Assembly: GCF_900115295.1 (NCBI RefSeq)
Contig: NZ_FOVZ01000002.1
Coordinates: forward strand, 1,116,001 to 1,180,000
Source: Sphingomonas sp. OK281
Lineage (GTDB): Bacteria; Pseudomonadota; Alphaproteobacteria; Sphingomonadales; Sphingomonadaceae
Reading direction: 5' to 3'
DNA: 64,000 nucleotides
Part shown: positions 34,178 to 43,228 of the stretch, piece by piece
Layout: each line of letters starts with the position of its first letter
Position numbering within the stretch: position 1 is the first letter of the stretch
The notes under the pieces: generated by a model
Seen by the model: the letters and a program-made list of their open reading frames with translations, nothing else
Database searches by the model: none
What the model was told of the DNA's origin: nothing
Made by a program: the position numbers and the translations under genes

Positions 34178-35725
34178 TGCCAAGGGAGCGACCGCGACGA
34201 AACGATCAGTTGGCGGCGTAATCGGAAAAGTCCCGATGTCCTGAACACGGGTCATGACCGGCACCCGATTGGCGTCGTATCCGTCGATACGTACCCACCG
34301 TGAGATAGTCAGTACGGTACCGTCGGTGCCCGGGTGCCGCGCGTCGCGGCGTACTTGGAAGCCGGCGAGCACCTGATCTCCGTTGTGCACCGGGAGAGCA
34401 ATCAAGACGAAGGCTGCCGCTGCTGTCGTGCCATAGGCCTTGGTCGCGATCATCGCACCGGGCTGGCGCGTCAGGCGGAGATTGTCGCCTTCTCCGCCGA
34501 CACGCGACCGGATCGGCATCACCGTGTCGGTGATCCGCCAGATCGGATCCTGCCAGTCAGGCGCTGTGAAATCCGGATCGGCCAGCATGGTTTGGCTCTC
34601 GTGCAACCGCATCGGCATCGTGCCGAGATCGAATCCGGTGCTGTGTTCCATGCTGAACCTGCCGGCACCCGCTGCCCAGACGGAGGGACGCGCCGGGTCC
34701 CCATGCTCGACATCGACCTGATGGATGACCATGCCGACCAGTGCCACGTCCGCGCCAGCGCCTACCTCCAGAACGTACCGCCCGACAATGGGCTTGCCGG
34801 TATTCAACAACCACCCGCCGTTCAGCCGTACCAGCGCACCGTTGCCGGAGCAGCTGATGACGGGGGATGTCCATAGCTTGCTCTCGTGGTGGCAGTCGGT
34901 CGCGGTCACCACGCCAGCGCTCACGGCATAGAGCTTTTGGGTATAGTCGATCGAACAGCCGATCAGTTGTAGCGAACCTGATGGCTGCGCCATGCGTACC
35001 GCAACCGTCGAATTGTACAGCGAGCAGCCAAAGAAACTGTTGCGTTCACCATTGTCGGCGAGGAGCGGCCAGTCGACGCACTGCGCGCACTCGAAAACCT
35101 CACAGTGCGTAAAGACACTGTTGTAGCCACGATTGCCAAAACGGATGCCGGTGCCGCATTTGGATATCGCCATGTTCTCGACGAGCAACTGCGCCGAGGT
35201 GCCAACCGCATCCGCGTCAAAATCTAACCCGATACTGTCGGTATCCATTCCACCGCCTCGCAAATGGATGGCGCCTGAGATCATGCCCTTGGGGCCATAG
35301 TTGTTGGCCGCCCCGCTTCGCGCAACCGAGCTGGCGATGACGTGCAGGCAGCGGCCATTGATACCCGTGAAGTCGAGCAACGCCTGTCCCCATAAAGACA
35401 CTCGCGATGCATCAAGCGTGATGGTCGAACGGCAGCGATAGGCGATCAAGGGTTGGAGGTGCACAATGCCGCCATTGGCGCGTGCCGCGATCGCAGTGAT
35501 TGCACGCTGGATCGCGGGGGCATCGTCGGTAATGCCGTCCCCTTTCGCACCGTATTGTTCAGGGGTGACGCTGGCATTGTCTGCGGCACCGGTACTTGCG
35601 AGCGGCAGCATGTCGTCGGCGCGGGCGGTGGATCCGACCATCAACGGGGCAGACGTCAACGCGGCGAGCAACGATCGTCGTGATGTGGGAAGGGGAGGGA
35701 GAATAGCGAAGTCCTTGTTTCGCAA
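34061..35725 (-). CDS. Exported right-handed beta-helix protein (pectate lyase superfamily)
   Basis: A 554-residue protein with an N-terminal twin-arginine-like signal (SRRSLLAALTSAPLMVGSTA). The mature start ASVTPEQYGAKGDGITDDAP is the hallmark of the pectate-lyase-3 beta-helix fold, followed by stacked short strands (MISGAIHLRGGGMDTDSIGL; GTGIRFGNRGYNSVFTHCEV). The last 170 residues form a separate beta-rich domain. Members cut or modify polysaccharides, and inside an exopolysaccharide locus a lyase or hydrolase that trims the polymer is most likely. No catalytic triad can be assigned by eye. It could also be a non-enzymatic surface protein. It is divergent from the ligase-like gene at 36005 and overlaps the end of the convergent glycosyltransferase gene. 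Confidence 0.8.
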   Translation of the reverse strand: MRNKDFAILPPLPTSRRSLLAALTSAPLMVGSTARADDMLPLASTGAADNASVTPEQYGAKGDGITDDAPAIQRAITAIAARANGGIVHLQPLIAYRCRSTITLDASRVSLWGQALLDFTGINGRCLHVIASSVARSGAANNYGPKGMISGAIHLRGGGMDTDSIGLDFDADAVGTSAQLLVENMAISKCGTGIRFGNRGYNSVFTHCEVFECAQCVDWPLLADNGERNSFFGCSLYNSTVAVRMAQPSGSLQLIGCSIDYTQKLYAVSAGVVTATDCHHESKLWTSPVISCSGNGALVRLNGGWLLNTGKPIVGRYVLEVGAGADVALVGMVIHQVDVEHGDPARPSVWAAGAGRFSMEHSTGFDLGTMPMRLHESQTMLADPDFTAPDWQDPIWRITDTVMPIRSRVGGEGDNLRLTRQPGAMIATKAYGTTAAAAFVLIALPVHNGDQVLAGFQVRRDARHPGTDGTVLTISRWVRIDGYDANRVPVMTRVQDIGTFPITPPTDRFVAVAPLASRTNRTAPSWATHFVMVIDLVQAHQAGFLFRGLWGDTI

Positions 35726-36004
35726 TGAAATCCGTGGCCGTGATTAAGCCATCAGACAAATAGCCGCCAGCGAGATGACAGTCGGCTGAACGACGAACGC
35801 CACGATGGTGCCGTGGGCGGGCCTGTTGCTTACTACGGTCTTCGCAATGCGCCTGTCCTGAAGGGGGAGAAAGGGCCGGCTCTGCGATTGATCGTGCAAC
35901 GTGCCCCGTCCAGCGCAGCTCGCACCCGGCAAGGGTCTGTTCTTCGGTGCGACTTCGGCATAAGCGGGGTCGCAGCCTGATCGACCAAGCATATGGACTG
36001 AAAT

Positions 36005-37471
36005 ATGAATGCAACCTACCGAGGACGTGGCGTATCCGCGCGTTCGGATCGTAGCCGTTCTGCCGGTAGGTCCCGCGGTTGGCGCCCGCCGTTTACCAGC
36101 GACACGCCTCTGAAAGAACGTCGGTGCTTGATAGCTACCGGCGGGTATTTTGCAGTGCTGGCTCTGTTCGGCGGTGGGCTCGCCGGCTGGACGCCAGGCT
36201 ATATGCTGATCTTCGTTGCGATCATCGCCGCGACGGTCGCATTGGCGTGGCGCGACGGATTTCGCGTGCTCGATGAGACGCCGCCCCTGGCCAAGATCGC
36301 ACTGATCTGCATCGCGGTTCTGCCACTGCTGCAATTGATCCCCTTGCCGCCCGGCTGGTGGCAGGCGCTGCCGGGGCAGGCGCTGCGTCAGCAGGTACTG
36401 GCGCTGGCGGGACTGGGGAACAGCTGGCAGCCGTTGTCGACCGAACCCGTCGGGACGGCGATATCGGGCATACTCACGGTCGGTTTCGTGACGCTGGTCG
36501 CGTTGCTGATGCGGTTGACCGACAAGGATTTCCGCAGCGTCCTATTCCTGGCGTTCGGTCTCGTGGTCTTCGGCATCCTGGTGGGAATGGTGCAGGTCGT
36601 CACGGACGGTCAGTTTCCCAATCCACATGGCATCAGCATGGGGCCGACGCTTCAGGGCTTTTATGCCAACAAGAACCATATGGCGCTAATCCTCGCGACC
36701 ACGATCCTGCTGGCGGGCTTCGTGGTGATACCGCGGGTCTTCGACCTGCAGCGCCGCCTGTGGGTGAACCTGGGCTATATCGCGTTCGTGCTGGTGTGCA
36801 TCGTGTCGACCAACAGCCGCGCTGGTCTGGCGCTTGGCGGGATCGCAGCGTTGATCGTCTTGCACGACCAGACGCGAAGGATCAGCTGGCGCTACAAGAT
36901 CGGGGGGCTGGTCGTGCTCGCGCTGCTGTCCGGCCTGATCTTGTCGACCGCCGCGTTCGAACTGGTCTCGGGTCGGTTCGAGGATGTCGACAGCGATCTG
37001 CGCTGGCGAATCGCGACATGGTCGTGGCCTCTCGCGGAGCGCTATTGGGTGTCGGGCAGCGGCGCTGGTTCGTTCGCGACGCTGTTCGCGGCGAACGAAC
37101 AGCTCGCTTGGGTCAAACCCACCTTCGTCAATCATGCCCATAACGAATATCTGCAACTCGTGATCGAATTTGGCGTAGCCGGGATCGCGGTGCTCGCAGT
37201 ATTTCTCGCATCGCTGATCGCGCCGCTGATGCTGTGGTGGCAGCTGCCGCGCAGCGCCCGGGAGCGTGCGACGATGACGCTCGGCTTCGCCATGATCCTC
37301 CTGTTCGCGCTGCACAGTGTCGTGGATTATCCCCTGCGCCGCCCTGCGGGATGGGCGTTCTTTGCATTGGGACTGGTCGCGGTCTATCGCGGGTATCGCA
37401 TGAGTGCGGTGGGCGGTGGTTCGGCCGGTTCTACGGACCAACCAATGGACCGACAGGTCGAAACGGCTTGA
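36005..37471 (+). CDS. O-antigen ligase/polymerase-like membrane protein
   Basis: A 488-residue protein with a basic 40-residue N terminus and about 11 transmembrane helices. Near residue 375 it has the O-antigen ligase loop FVNHAHNEYLQLVIEFGVAG, and before it SRAGLALGGIAALIVL and DSDLRWRIATWSWPLAERYW. These are marks of the WaaL/Wzy (PF04932-type) superfamily, whose members join or polymerise undecaprenyl-linked sugar units in the periplasm. It directly precedes the export lipoprotein gene, so it is either the polymerase or a second ligase acting beside the Wzy-like protein at 41859. The C terminus is cytoplasmic and hydrophilic. Confidence 0.85.
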   Translation: MNATYRGRGVSARSDRSRSAGRSRGWRPPFTSDTPLKERRCLIATGGYFAVLALFGGGLAGWTPGYMLIFVAIIAATVALAWRDGFRVLDETPPLAKIALICIAVLPLLQLIPLPPGWWQALPGQALRQQVLALAGLGNSWQPLSTEPVGTAISGILTVGFVTLVALLMRLTDKDFRSVLFLAFGLVVFGILVGMVQVVTDGQFPNPHGISMGPTLQGFYANKNHMALILATTILLAGFVVIPRVFDLQRRLWVNLGYIAFVLVCIVSTNSRAGLALGGIAALIVLHDQTRRISWRYKIGGLVVLALLSGLILSTAAFELVSGRFEDVDSDLRWRIATWSWPLAERYWVSGSGAGSFATLFAANEQLAWVKPTFVNHAHNEYLQLVIEFGVAGIAVLAVFLASLIAPLMLWWQLPRSARERATMTLGFAMILLFALHSVVDYPLRRPAGWAFFALGLVAVYRGYRMSAVGGGSAGSTDQPMDRQVETA

Positions 37472-37559
37472 TGGAGGATCGTGGCTGCTGCTACGGCAGC
37501 CCAGCTTCTGATTATTGTATCTTCAGACTATCGTTTCTACTTTGGTGAAGGGTGTGCGT

Positions 37560-38270
37560 GTGCGCCTCAAGATCTTATCGACCTGGGCGCTGTCTGCCGG
37601 AGCGGCTGCATGTGTGGCTGGATGTGCGGGCGGCTCCAATGTGCCGGTCGGCCAGACCCAGTTGCCGCCGGCCCCGCTGACCCGACCCGTTCCGGTCACG
37701 CTCAATGAGTATCTGCTCGGGCCACTCGACACGATCGGTGTCAACGTGTTCAACGAACCGTCGCTCAGCGTCACCGAAGCAGGCGTATCGCTTAGCGGCA
37801 AGGTGTCCCTGCCGCTCCTCGGTGAGCTTCCGGTGGCTGGCCGTTCCACTAGCGAAGTCGCCGCGATGATTACGTCTGCGCTCAACGCCAGGTATCTGCG
37901 CAATGCCCGCGTGGCGGTATCGGTCGAGCGCGCGGCCAACTTCACAGTGACCATCGATGGCGAAGTGAAAAAGCCGGGCGTCTACCAAATTCCCGGCGCG
38001 CGCCTGACCCTGCTGCAGGCGGTAGCGCTTGGCGAAGGCGTAACCGACCTTGCCAAGCTGAACGAAGTGCTGGTCATCCGTGAGATCGACGGCAAGCGCT
38101 ATGCTGCGCGCTTCGATCTGGCCCAGATCCGTGCGGCGCAGATGGCCGACCCCCAGATCCAGCAGTCCGATATCGTCGTCGTCGGCTATTCGCGCGCTGC
38201 TGCCCTGACCCGTGTGCTCATCGCGGCGCTGCCGAGTGCGGCGGCCATCTTTGTGGGTCTGTCCAATTGA
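37560..38270 (+). CDS. Polysaccharide export lipoprotein (Wza/GumB family)
   Basis: About 236 residues from GTG 37560, which follows GAAGGG by seven bases; earlier in-frame codons lack a site. The signal ends in the lipobox ACVAGC with Cys22. The polysaccharide export domain starts YLLGPLDTIGVNVFNEPSLS and contains VSLSGKVSLPLLGELPVAGR. A SLBB domain follows (VTIDGEVKKPGVYQIPG). It is shorter than E. coli Wza and matches GumB-like proteins. It would form the outer-membrane/periplasmic export channel with the Wzc protein encoded next. The start of wzc follows within 20 bases. Confidence 0.92.
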   Translation: MRLKILSTWALSAGAAACVAGCAGGSNVPVGQTQLPPAPLTRPVPVTLNEYLLGPLDTIGVNVFNEPSLSVTEAGVSLSGKVSLPLLGELPVAGRSTSEVAAMITSALNARYLRNARVAVSVERAANFTVTIDGEVKKPGVYQIPGARLTLLQAVALGEGVTDLAKLNEVLVIREIDGKRYAARFDLAQIRAAQMADPQIQQSDIVVVGYSRAAALTRVLIAALPSAAAIFVGLSN

Positions 38271-38287
38271 ACGAGGCGTCTCGCAAT

Positions 38288-40492
38288 ATGCAGTTTCCGT
38301 TTGCCGGTCCCGGTACGCCGACCGAACCGACCATGACCTCAGCTACCACGCCGACGATCGAGGCCGATCGGAGCACTGGGACGCTGCGTGAGATCTGGGC
38401 TGCCGTTTATCGGTCGCGCTACTGGATTGCCGGCATCTTCGCGGTGTGTATCGTCCTGGCGATCGCGGTCGCTTTGCTGTCGACGCGCCTTTATCAGGCG
38501 TCCGCGTCGATAGAGGTCCGTCAGGAAGCCGAGAAGGTTCTGGGCACCGAGCAGGACCGAGAGGATTCGAGTTCGCGCGCGGATGCGGAGCGCTTCCTGC
38601 AAACCCAGCTGGACATCATTCGCAGCCGCGGCGTTGCCGAGGCGGTCGCCGAAAGCGAAGGGCTGTTCCGTGGGGAGGCGTTTCTTAACACGATGCGTGT
38701 CCCCGATGCTGACGTGCAGGTGCCGCTCGGTATGTCGCCGCGCGACGCGCAACGTGCGCGCGTCATCAAGGCCCTGCGGGACAATATGCAGGTGCGCTAT
38801 ACCGGCACGACCCGGATCGCGACGATCTCGTTCACCAGCCCGGATCCGCGGCTGTCGGCACGGATCGCCAATGCCTATGCGACCTCGTACATCCGCAACA
38901 ATCTGGCGCGCAAGGCGGGCAGCTCGGTCTATGCGCTCGACTTCCTGCGTGACCAGCTGCGCGAGGCGCAGGCGCGTCTTGCCAAGTCAGAGCAGGACGT
39001 CGTTGAATATGCGCGTCGTACGCGTATCGTCGATGCCGGCAATGCCGCAGGCAATGCCGCAACGTCCGACGCGAGTGCGCGGCCCCAGTCGCTGATCACC
39101 GCACAGCTCGTCGCCTTGAACCAGGCATATTCGACCGCGATCGCCGACCGCATCGCCGCCGAGCAGAAGTGGGCGAACGTTTCGCGTCTACCATTGCTCA
39201 GCGTGCCGGACGTGCTGGCGAACAGCGCGATCCAGCCGCTGATCGAACGCCGCGCGCAAATCCAGGCACAGTATCAGCAGCAACTGACGACGCGTCGCGC
39301 GGACTACCCTGCGGTGGCCGAGACGGCTGCGCAGGTTAAGGAACTCAACCGCCAGATTACGACGCTGGCACGGGGGATTCGCGACGGCATCAAGAATCAG
39401 TTCGACGTCGCGTCGTCGCGCGAGCGTTCGCTGGTCAGCGAGATCGACAGCCTCAAGAACAGCACGCTGTCGGAGCAGAAGCAGGGGATCGAGCTTTCGA
39501 TTCTGCGTCGCGAGGCCGATACCAACCGTCAGCAATATGAAGCGCTGCTGCGGCGTTACAACTCACTCAACGCAGAATCAGGCATACAGACCAATAACCT
39601 GTCGTCGGTCGACCAGGCGCAGGTACCCGAGCGTCCGTCCTGGCCGAAATTGCCGTTGAACATCGCCCTAGCTCTAATCTTAGGGATGCTTCTTTCGGCA
39701 CTCTTCGTCTTCCTCCACGAGCAATTGTTCAGCCGCGTACGGACGCCTGACGAAGTGCGTGCTGCCGCGCATCTGTCGATCCTTGGTGTTGTGCCGTCGA
39801 GCGACAATCCTGAGGATGAACTGGCCGATCCGAAGTCGTTCCAAAGTGAAGCCTACAGTTCTGTTCGGACCGGCCTTTCGCTGACCAAGGGCGGCGTGCC
39901 ACAGGTCATGATGGTGACCAGCACGCAACAGGGTGAGGGCAAATCAACCGCCTGCCACGCTTTGGCACTCAGCTTTGCCCGCCTCGGCAAGCGTGTTCTC
40001 ATCGTTGATATCGATCTGCGACGCCCCAACGTCCACCGTCTATTCAACGTCGCGAACAAGCAGGGCTTCAGCAACGTGCTGGCAGGCCAGTTGGCGATCG
40101 GCGATGCAATTCAGCCAAGCGGCGTTGACGGGCTCGATATGGTTGTCGCAGGTGATATCCCACCGAACCCGGCTGAGTTGATCGGTAGCCCGCAACTCCC
40201 CGTACTGCTCACGGAGTTGCGCAAGCGCTACGACGTGATCCTGTTCGATTCCGCCCCGGTGATGGGTCTTGCCGACGCGGTCGTCCTGTCGAGCGAAGTC
40301 GATGTGACAGTGTTTGTCATCGAGTCCGGACGCAATCCGGCCCGCACCATTCAGGTCGCTCTCGCACGTCTTGCGCAAGGTGGCGGCACCATCATTGGCG
40401 CGGTGCTCCTGAAGTTTGATCCGGGCCGGTTCGGTTACGGCTATGGTACCGAATATGGCTATCAATATGACTATGCCCCACGGAATGATTGA
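38288..40492 (+). CDS. wzc: Polysaccharide co-polymerase with BY-kinase domain (Wzc-like)
   Basis: About 734 residues. The N-terminal Wzz domain has its first membrane helix in YWIAGIFAVCIVLAIAVALL. A long periplasmic coiled coil follows, and the second helix is NIALALILGMLLSALFVFLH after the proline-rich VPERPSWPKLP. The cytoplasmic kinase has Walker A QQGEGKSTACHAL (about residue 549), Walker A' VLIVDIDLRRPNVHRLF and Walker B YDVILFDSAPVMG. The C-terminal tail FGYGYGTEYGYQYDYAPRND has six tyrosines for autophosphorylation. Such kinases control chain length and export with Wza and Wzy. Starts at TTG 38267 (overlapping the previous stop) or ATG 38333 are alternatives. No separate phosphatase (Wzb) gene lies in the window. 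Confidence 0.93.
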   Translation: MQFPFAGPGTPTEPTMTSATTPTIEADRSTGTLREIWAAVYRSRYWIAGIFAVCIVLAIAVALLSTRLYQASASIEVRQEAEKVLGTEQDREDSSSRADAERFLQTQLDIIRSRGVAEAVAESEGLFRGEAFLNTMRVPDADVQVPLGMSPRDAQRARVIKALRDNMQVRYTGTTRIATISFTSPDPRLSARIANAYATSYIRNNLARKAGSSVYALDFLRDQLREAQARLAKSEQDVVEYARRTRIVDAGNAAGNAATSDASARPQSLITAQLVALNQAYSTAIADRIAAEQKWANVSRLPLLSVPDVLANSAIQPLIERRAQIQAQYQQQLTTRRADYPAVAETAAQVKELNRQITTLARGIRDGIKNQFDVASSRERSLVSEIDSLKNSTLSEQKQGIELSILRREADTNRQQYEALLRRYNSLNAESGIQTNNLSSVDQAQVPERPSWPKLPLNIALALILGMLLSALFVFLHEQLFSRVRTPDEVRAAAHLSILGVVPSSDNPEDELADPKSFQSEAYSSVRTGLSLTKGGVPQVMMVTSTQQGEGKSTACHALALSFARLGKRVLIVDIDLRRPNVHRLFNVANKQGFSNVLAGQLAIGDAIQPSGVDGLDMVVAGDIPPNPAELIGSPQLPVLLTELRKRYDVILFDSAPVMGLADAVVLSSEVDVTVFVIESGRNPARTIQVALARLAQGGGTIIGAVLLKFDPGRFGYGYGTEYGYQYDYAPRND

Positions 40493-41846
40493 ACCGTCGC
40501 GTCTGCGGCGGAGTGTGGCGAGCGTACTGGCGGCAGCGGTACTGCTGCCAGTCGTTGCTTATCTCGCGAATGCGTCCAGCGCGGTCATGATCGTTCGCGG
40601 TGAACGTGACGGCGCATTGCTTGCAGCGCCCGTACCTGCGACCGGCCTGTCAGCTCTTCCGGCGCCGACTGGTAAAGCGGGGTATAATTCGGCATCGACT
40701 GACCCGGTATCCGTTGCCAAGCCACAACTGACGACGATCTCTGACACGGTGATGCGGCGGGCCATCGTTGCTCGGCCTCTCGACCAAGGGCTAGTCAACG
40801 TTGCGATGGTCCGAGACATCCAGGGGCATGCGGCAAGACAGGTTGACGGACGAAATACGGGGCAAGTTGGGGGGCATGTTGTCGTTCAGGGGCCCACAGT
40901 AAACGGGCGAGCAACCCCAGGCTATACGGTTCCGGCGCTGAACGACGCACGACTGACCAGATGGATGCCAGTCGTCGGGCGATTGGGCTGGCGCGATACT
41001 CCAGCGCAGTTAAACCGCCTGTATGTCGCCGCTGCGGCTGGCAATATTGCGACGATACTTGACGTTAGCGAAGCGTTGCTCCGCCGCCAGCAGCTTATGG
41101 AGCGTATTACGCCCGTGCTCGCCATCGTTGAGACTGATCCAAAGATCGGCGCTGATCTGGTCAGGCGACTGCAGAGCAGGCCGGCGTGGCGTGCAGCGTA
41201 TCTCGAAACGACCGATACTCTGCTTCGGCGTGACCAACTCGTTGCCCGCTACGGTATTTTGCGGGAATTAATGCGGCGGGGCGATCATTTGAGCAAGTCG
41301 GAGCTAACGGCTAACGTGATTGCTCTTGATCGGGGAAAATTGCCAGATCTCGGGTTTAGTTTATGGAAAACGGTGCATCGGGATGTCGGCGTTCCTTTGA
41401 ACGACCCGTATTTCCAACGCGCTGCAGCGAACTCGGCTGAGGCCGCAACAACGGTGCCTTACGACTGGCAGCTGCTGACCGGTGAAGGGTTCAGCACCGA
41501 TGCGTTCGTCGATAATGGCCGTAGTGCGCTAGAGATCAAGTGGAACGGGCGCGGCGTGCCAGTTTTCGTACGACAGCGTACGTCTGCCATCGCCGGTCGC
41601 CGCTACGTCCTCGAAATATCTGTGGACCGTGAGAATATCCCCAATCTGTCGGCAGCCCAGTTTCGTTTGATGTGCGACGATGCTGCGATACTCTTGCGGC
41701 AGGAGGGGGGCGTTCCCACACGGCTTGTGACCGTCCAGCCCTTGCCGTGCGCTTATCCTGTCCTTGAGATCGTTGGCGATGTCCAATCCTCTTCGGTCCC
41801 GCGCACGTTGCTGCTGCATTCCCTGCACATGCGCCCCGCGGCGTAG
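40485..41846 (+). CDS. Exported protein of unknown function in the exopolysaccharide operon
   Basis: A 453-residue protein whose ATG overlaps the end of wzc by eight bases. After a short basic start there is one membrane segment or signal (SVASVLAAAVLLPVVAYLAN). A glycine- and threonine-rich linker follows, then a helical part (LYVAAAAGNIATILDVSEAL; ILRELMRRGDHLSKSELTAN). The C-terminal 130 residues look beta-rich (YDWQLLTGEGFSTDAFVDNG; VLEISVDRENIPNLSAAQF). I recognise no enzyme motif. Its position between the co-polymerase and the polymerase suggests a periplasmic helper of polymer assembly. It could also be a carbohydrate-binding protein. Confidence 0.75.
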   Translation: MIEPSRLRRSVASVLAAAVLLPVVAYLANASSAVMIVRGERDGALLAAPVPATGLSALPAPTGKAGYNSASTDPVSVAKPQLTTISDTVMRRAIVARPLDQGLVNVAMVRDIQGHAARQVDGRNTGQVGGHVVVQGPTVNGRATPGYTVPALNDARLTRWMPVVGRLGWRDTPAQLNRLYVAAAAGNIATILDVSEALLRRQQLMERITPVLAIVETDPKIGADLVRRLQSRPAWRAAYLETTDTLLRRDQLVARYGILRELMRRGDHLSKSELTANVIALDRGKLPDLGFSLWKTVHRDVGVPLNDPYFQRAAANSAEAATTVPYDWQLLTGEGFSTDAFVDNGRSALEIKWNGRGVPVFVRQRTSAIAGRRYVLEISVDRENIPNLSAAQFRLMCDDAAILLRQEGGVPTRLVTVQPLPCAYPVLEIVGDVQSSSVPRTLLLHSLHMRPAA

Positions 41847-41858
41847 GCGGGCAGACGT

Positions 41859-43220
41859 ATGGCGACGCGCATGAATCTAGGCTTTGACGCCACACCCGGG
41901 CAACCGGCGTCGGTTAGGAACTCCACGCTTTCCCCTTATGCGTGGAATGGCACCAATCTCGTGCACACGCTGTATTTCAAGCTTTTGCTTCTCCTAGCGC
42001 CGATCCAGAGCATTCTGCTCACGCCAGTGCAGGGGTCCACCCCGGCGTTCCTGTTGATTTTGGGTGCAGCGGCATTTTTGCTTCGGGGTGAAGTGCGCTA
42101 CGGGCGTGTCCTGATGTTCATCGTCGGCTTCTGGCTAATTTACATTCTCTATATGGCCTGTAGCCTTTCAGGCTATCTGATAGATGAACCTGATTTCAGT
42201 ACTGTTACGACAATCCGCGAGGTGTTCATCTACGGCATATTGCGCCAGACGCAGTTCACGCAAGGGTTATATCTGTTTGCCGCAATGCTGTTTTGTTTTT
42301 TGGTTTACTCTTATTTTCAAGAAGCATTTGTAAAGTTCGCATATTTTGGCATTATATTGCTGGCTCTGTACGGCTTTTATGAATTTGTATTCTATGCCAT
42401 TTTCCATACGAACGGTGACATACTGTCGAACCGTAACTTTGGTGATTTGGATACCGCCGCCGCTGGTGCAGGCGAGGGGGATTCTGTCACTGGTAGCGTG
42501 ATTCAGGGGTCGAATCTCTTTGGCGCGGGCTTCATGCGTCTGAAAAGCCTTGTCGGTGAACCATCAATGTATGCGCTGAGCGTAACCCCGTTCGCGGTTT
42601 ACGCCTATGCACGACGATGGTGGCTATTGTTCGGCTTGCTTGCAGTTTCCCTTGTGCTGTCGACGTCAAGCACAGCCGTAATCGGCCTGCTCGTTGGTCT
42701 AGCCTATGCCGAAATACGTCAGCGACAGGAATTTATTCTTTATATTGCAGCGGCGGTCTTCGTCGGCGTGCTACTCTACATGACGTCTGATTCGGTCAAT
42801 CAAGCGCTCAATGCCTTGTTGTTCGATAAGCTGGACACGCTTTCTGGAACCGAACGCTTGACGTCGTTCGTGAACAACGTCTCGCTTGCGTTCGACGGCA
42901 ACGTCGTGCGCGCGCTGTTCGGTGTAGGGTTCGGTACCGTGCGTTCGACCGACATGTTTTCCAACCTGCTGGCCAATGTCGGCATCATTGGCTTGCTGGC
43001 GTACTCTGCTCTGCTTTTAGCCCCCTGTTTCATGTTGCGGACGGCACCGGACCGAGGTGCGATCGCTGCGACCTTGATCTCCCTGTACGTGATGGAAATG
43101 GTGACGGTCTCCGAATTCTCCTATCTGCCACCTTGGTTCATGATTGCATTGGCCTACGTCCGCGTTCGCGAGCAGGCTCACCCGACGCTAACGAATGCGA
43201 CCGGCATGGCAGAGGCGTAA
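41859..43220 (+). CDS. O-antigen/exopolysaccharide polymerase-like protein (Wzy)
   Basis: A 453-residue integral membrane protein with about ten helices (for example LYFKLLLLLAPIQSILLTPV and FVKFAYFGIILLALYGFYEF). A large periplasmic loop contains FMRLKSLVGEPSMYALSVTP. VGFGTVRSTDMFSNLLANVG is the later motif typical of Wzy-like polymerases. Codon use is more AT-rich than in wzc, as is common for Wzy genes, which diverge fast. It starts 12 bases after the unknown exported-protein gene. With wzc and wzx it makes the pathway Wzy-dependent. Confidence 0.82.
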   Translation: MATRMNLGFDATPGQPASVRNSTLSPYAWNGTNLVHTLYFKLLLLLAPIQSILLTPVQGSTPAFLLILGAAAFLLRGEVRYGRVLMFIVGFWLIYILYMACSLSGYLIDEPDFSTVTTIREVFIYGILRQTQFTQGLYLFAAMLFCFLVYSYFQEAFVKFAYFGIILLALYGFYEFVFYAIFHTNGDILSNRNFGDLDTAAAGAGEGDSVTGSVIQGSNLFGAGFMRLKSLVGEPSMYALSVTPFAVYAYARRWWLLFGLLAVSLVLSTSSTAVIGLLVGLAYAEIRQRQEFILYIAAAVFVGVLLYMTSDSVNQALNALLFDKLDTLSGTERLTSFVNNVSLAFDGNVVRALFGVGFGTVRSTDMFSNLLANVGIIGLLAYSALLLAPCFMLRTAPDRGAIAATLISLYVMEMVTVSEFSYLPPWFMIALAYVRVREQAHPTLTNATGMAEA

Positions 43221-43228
43221 GGAGTAAG

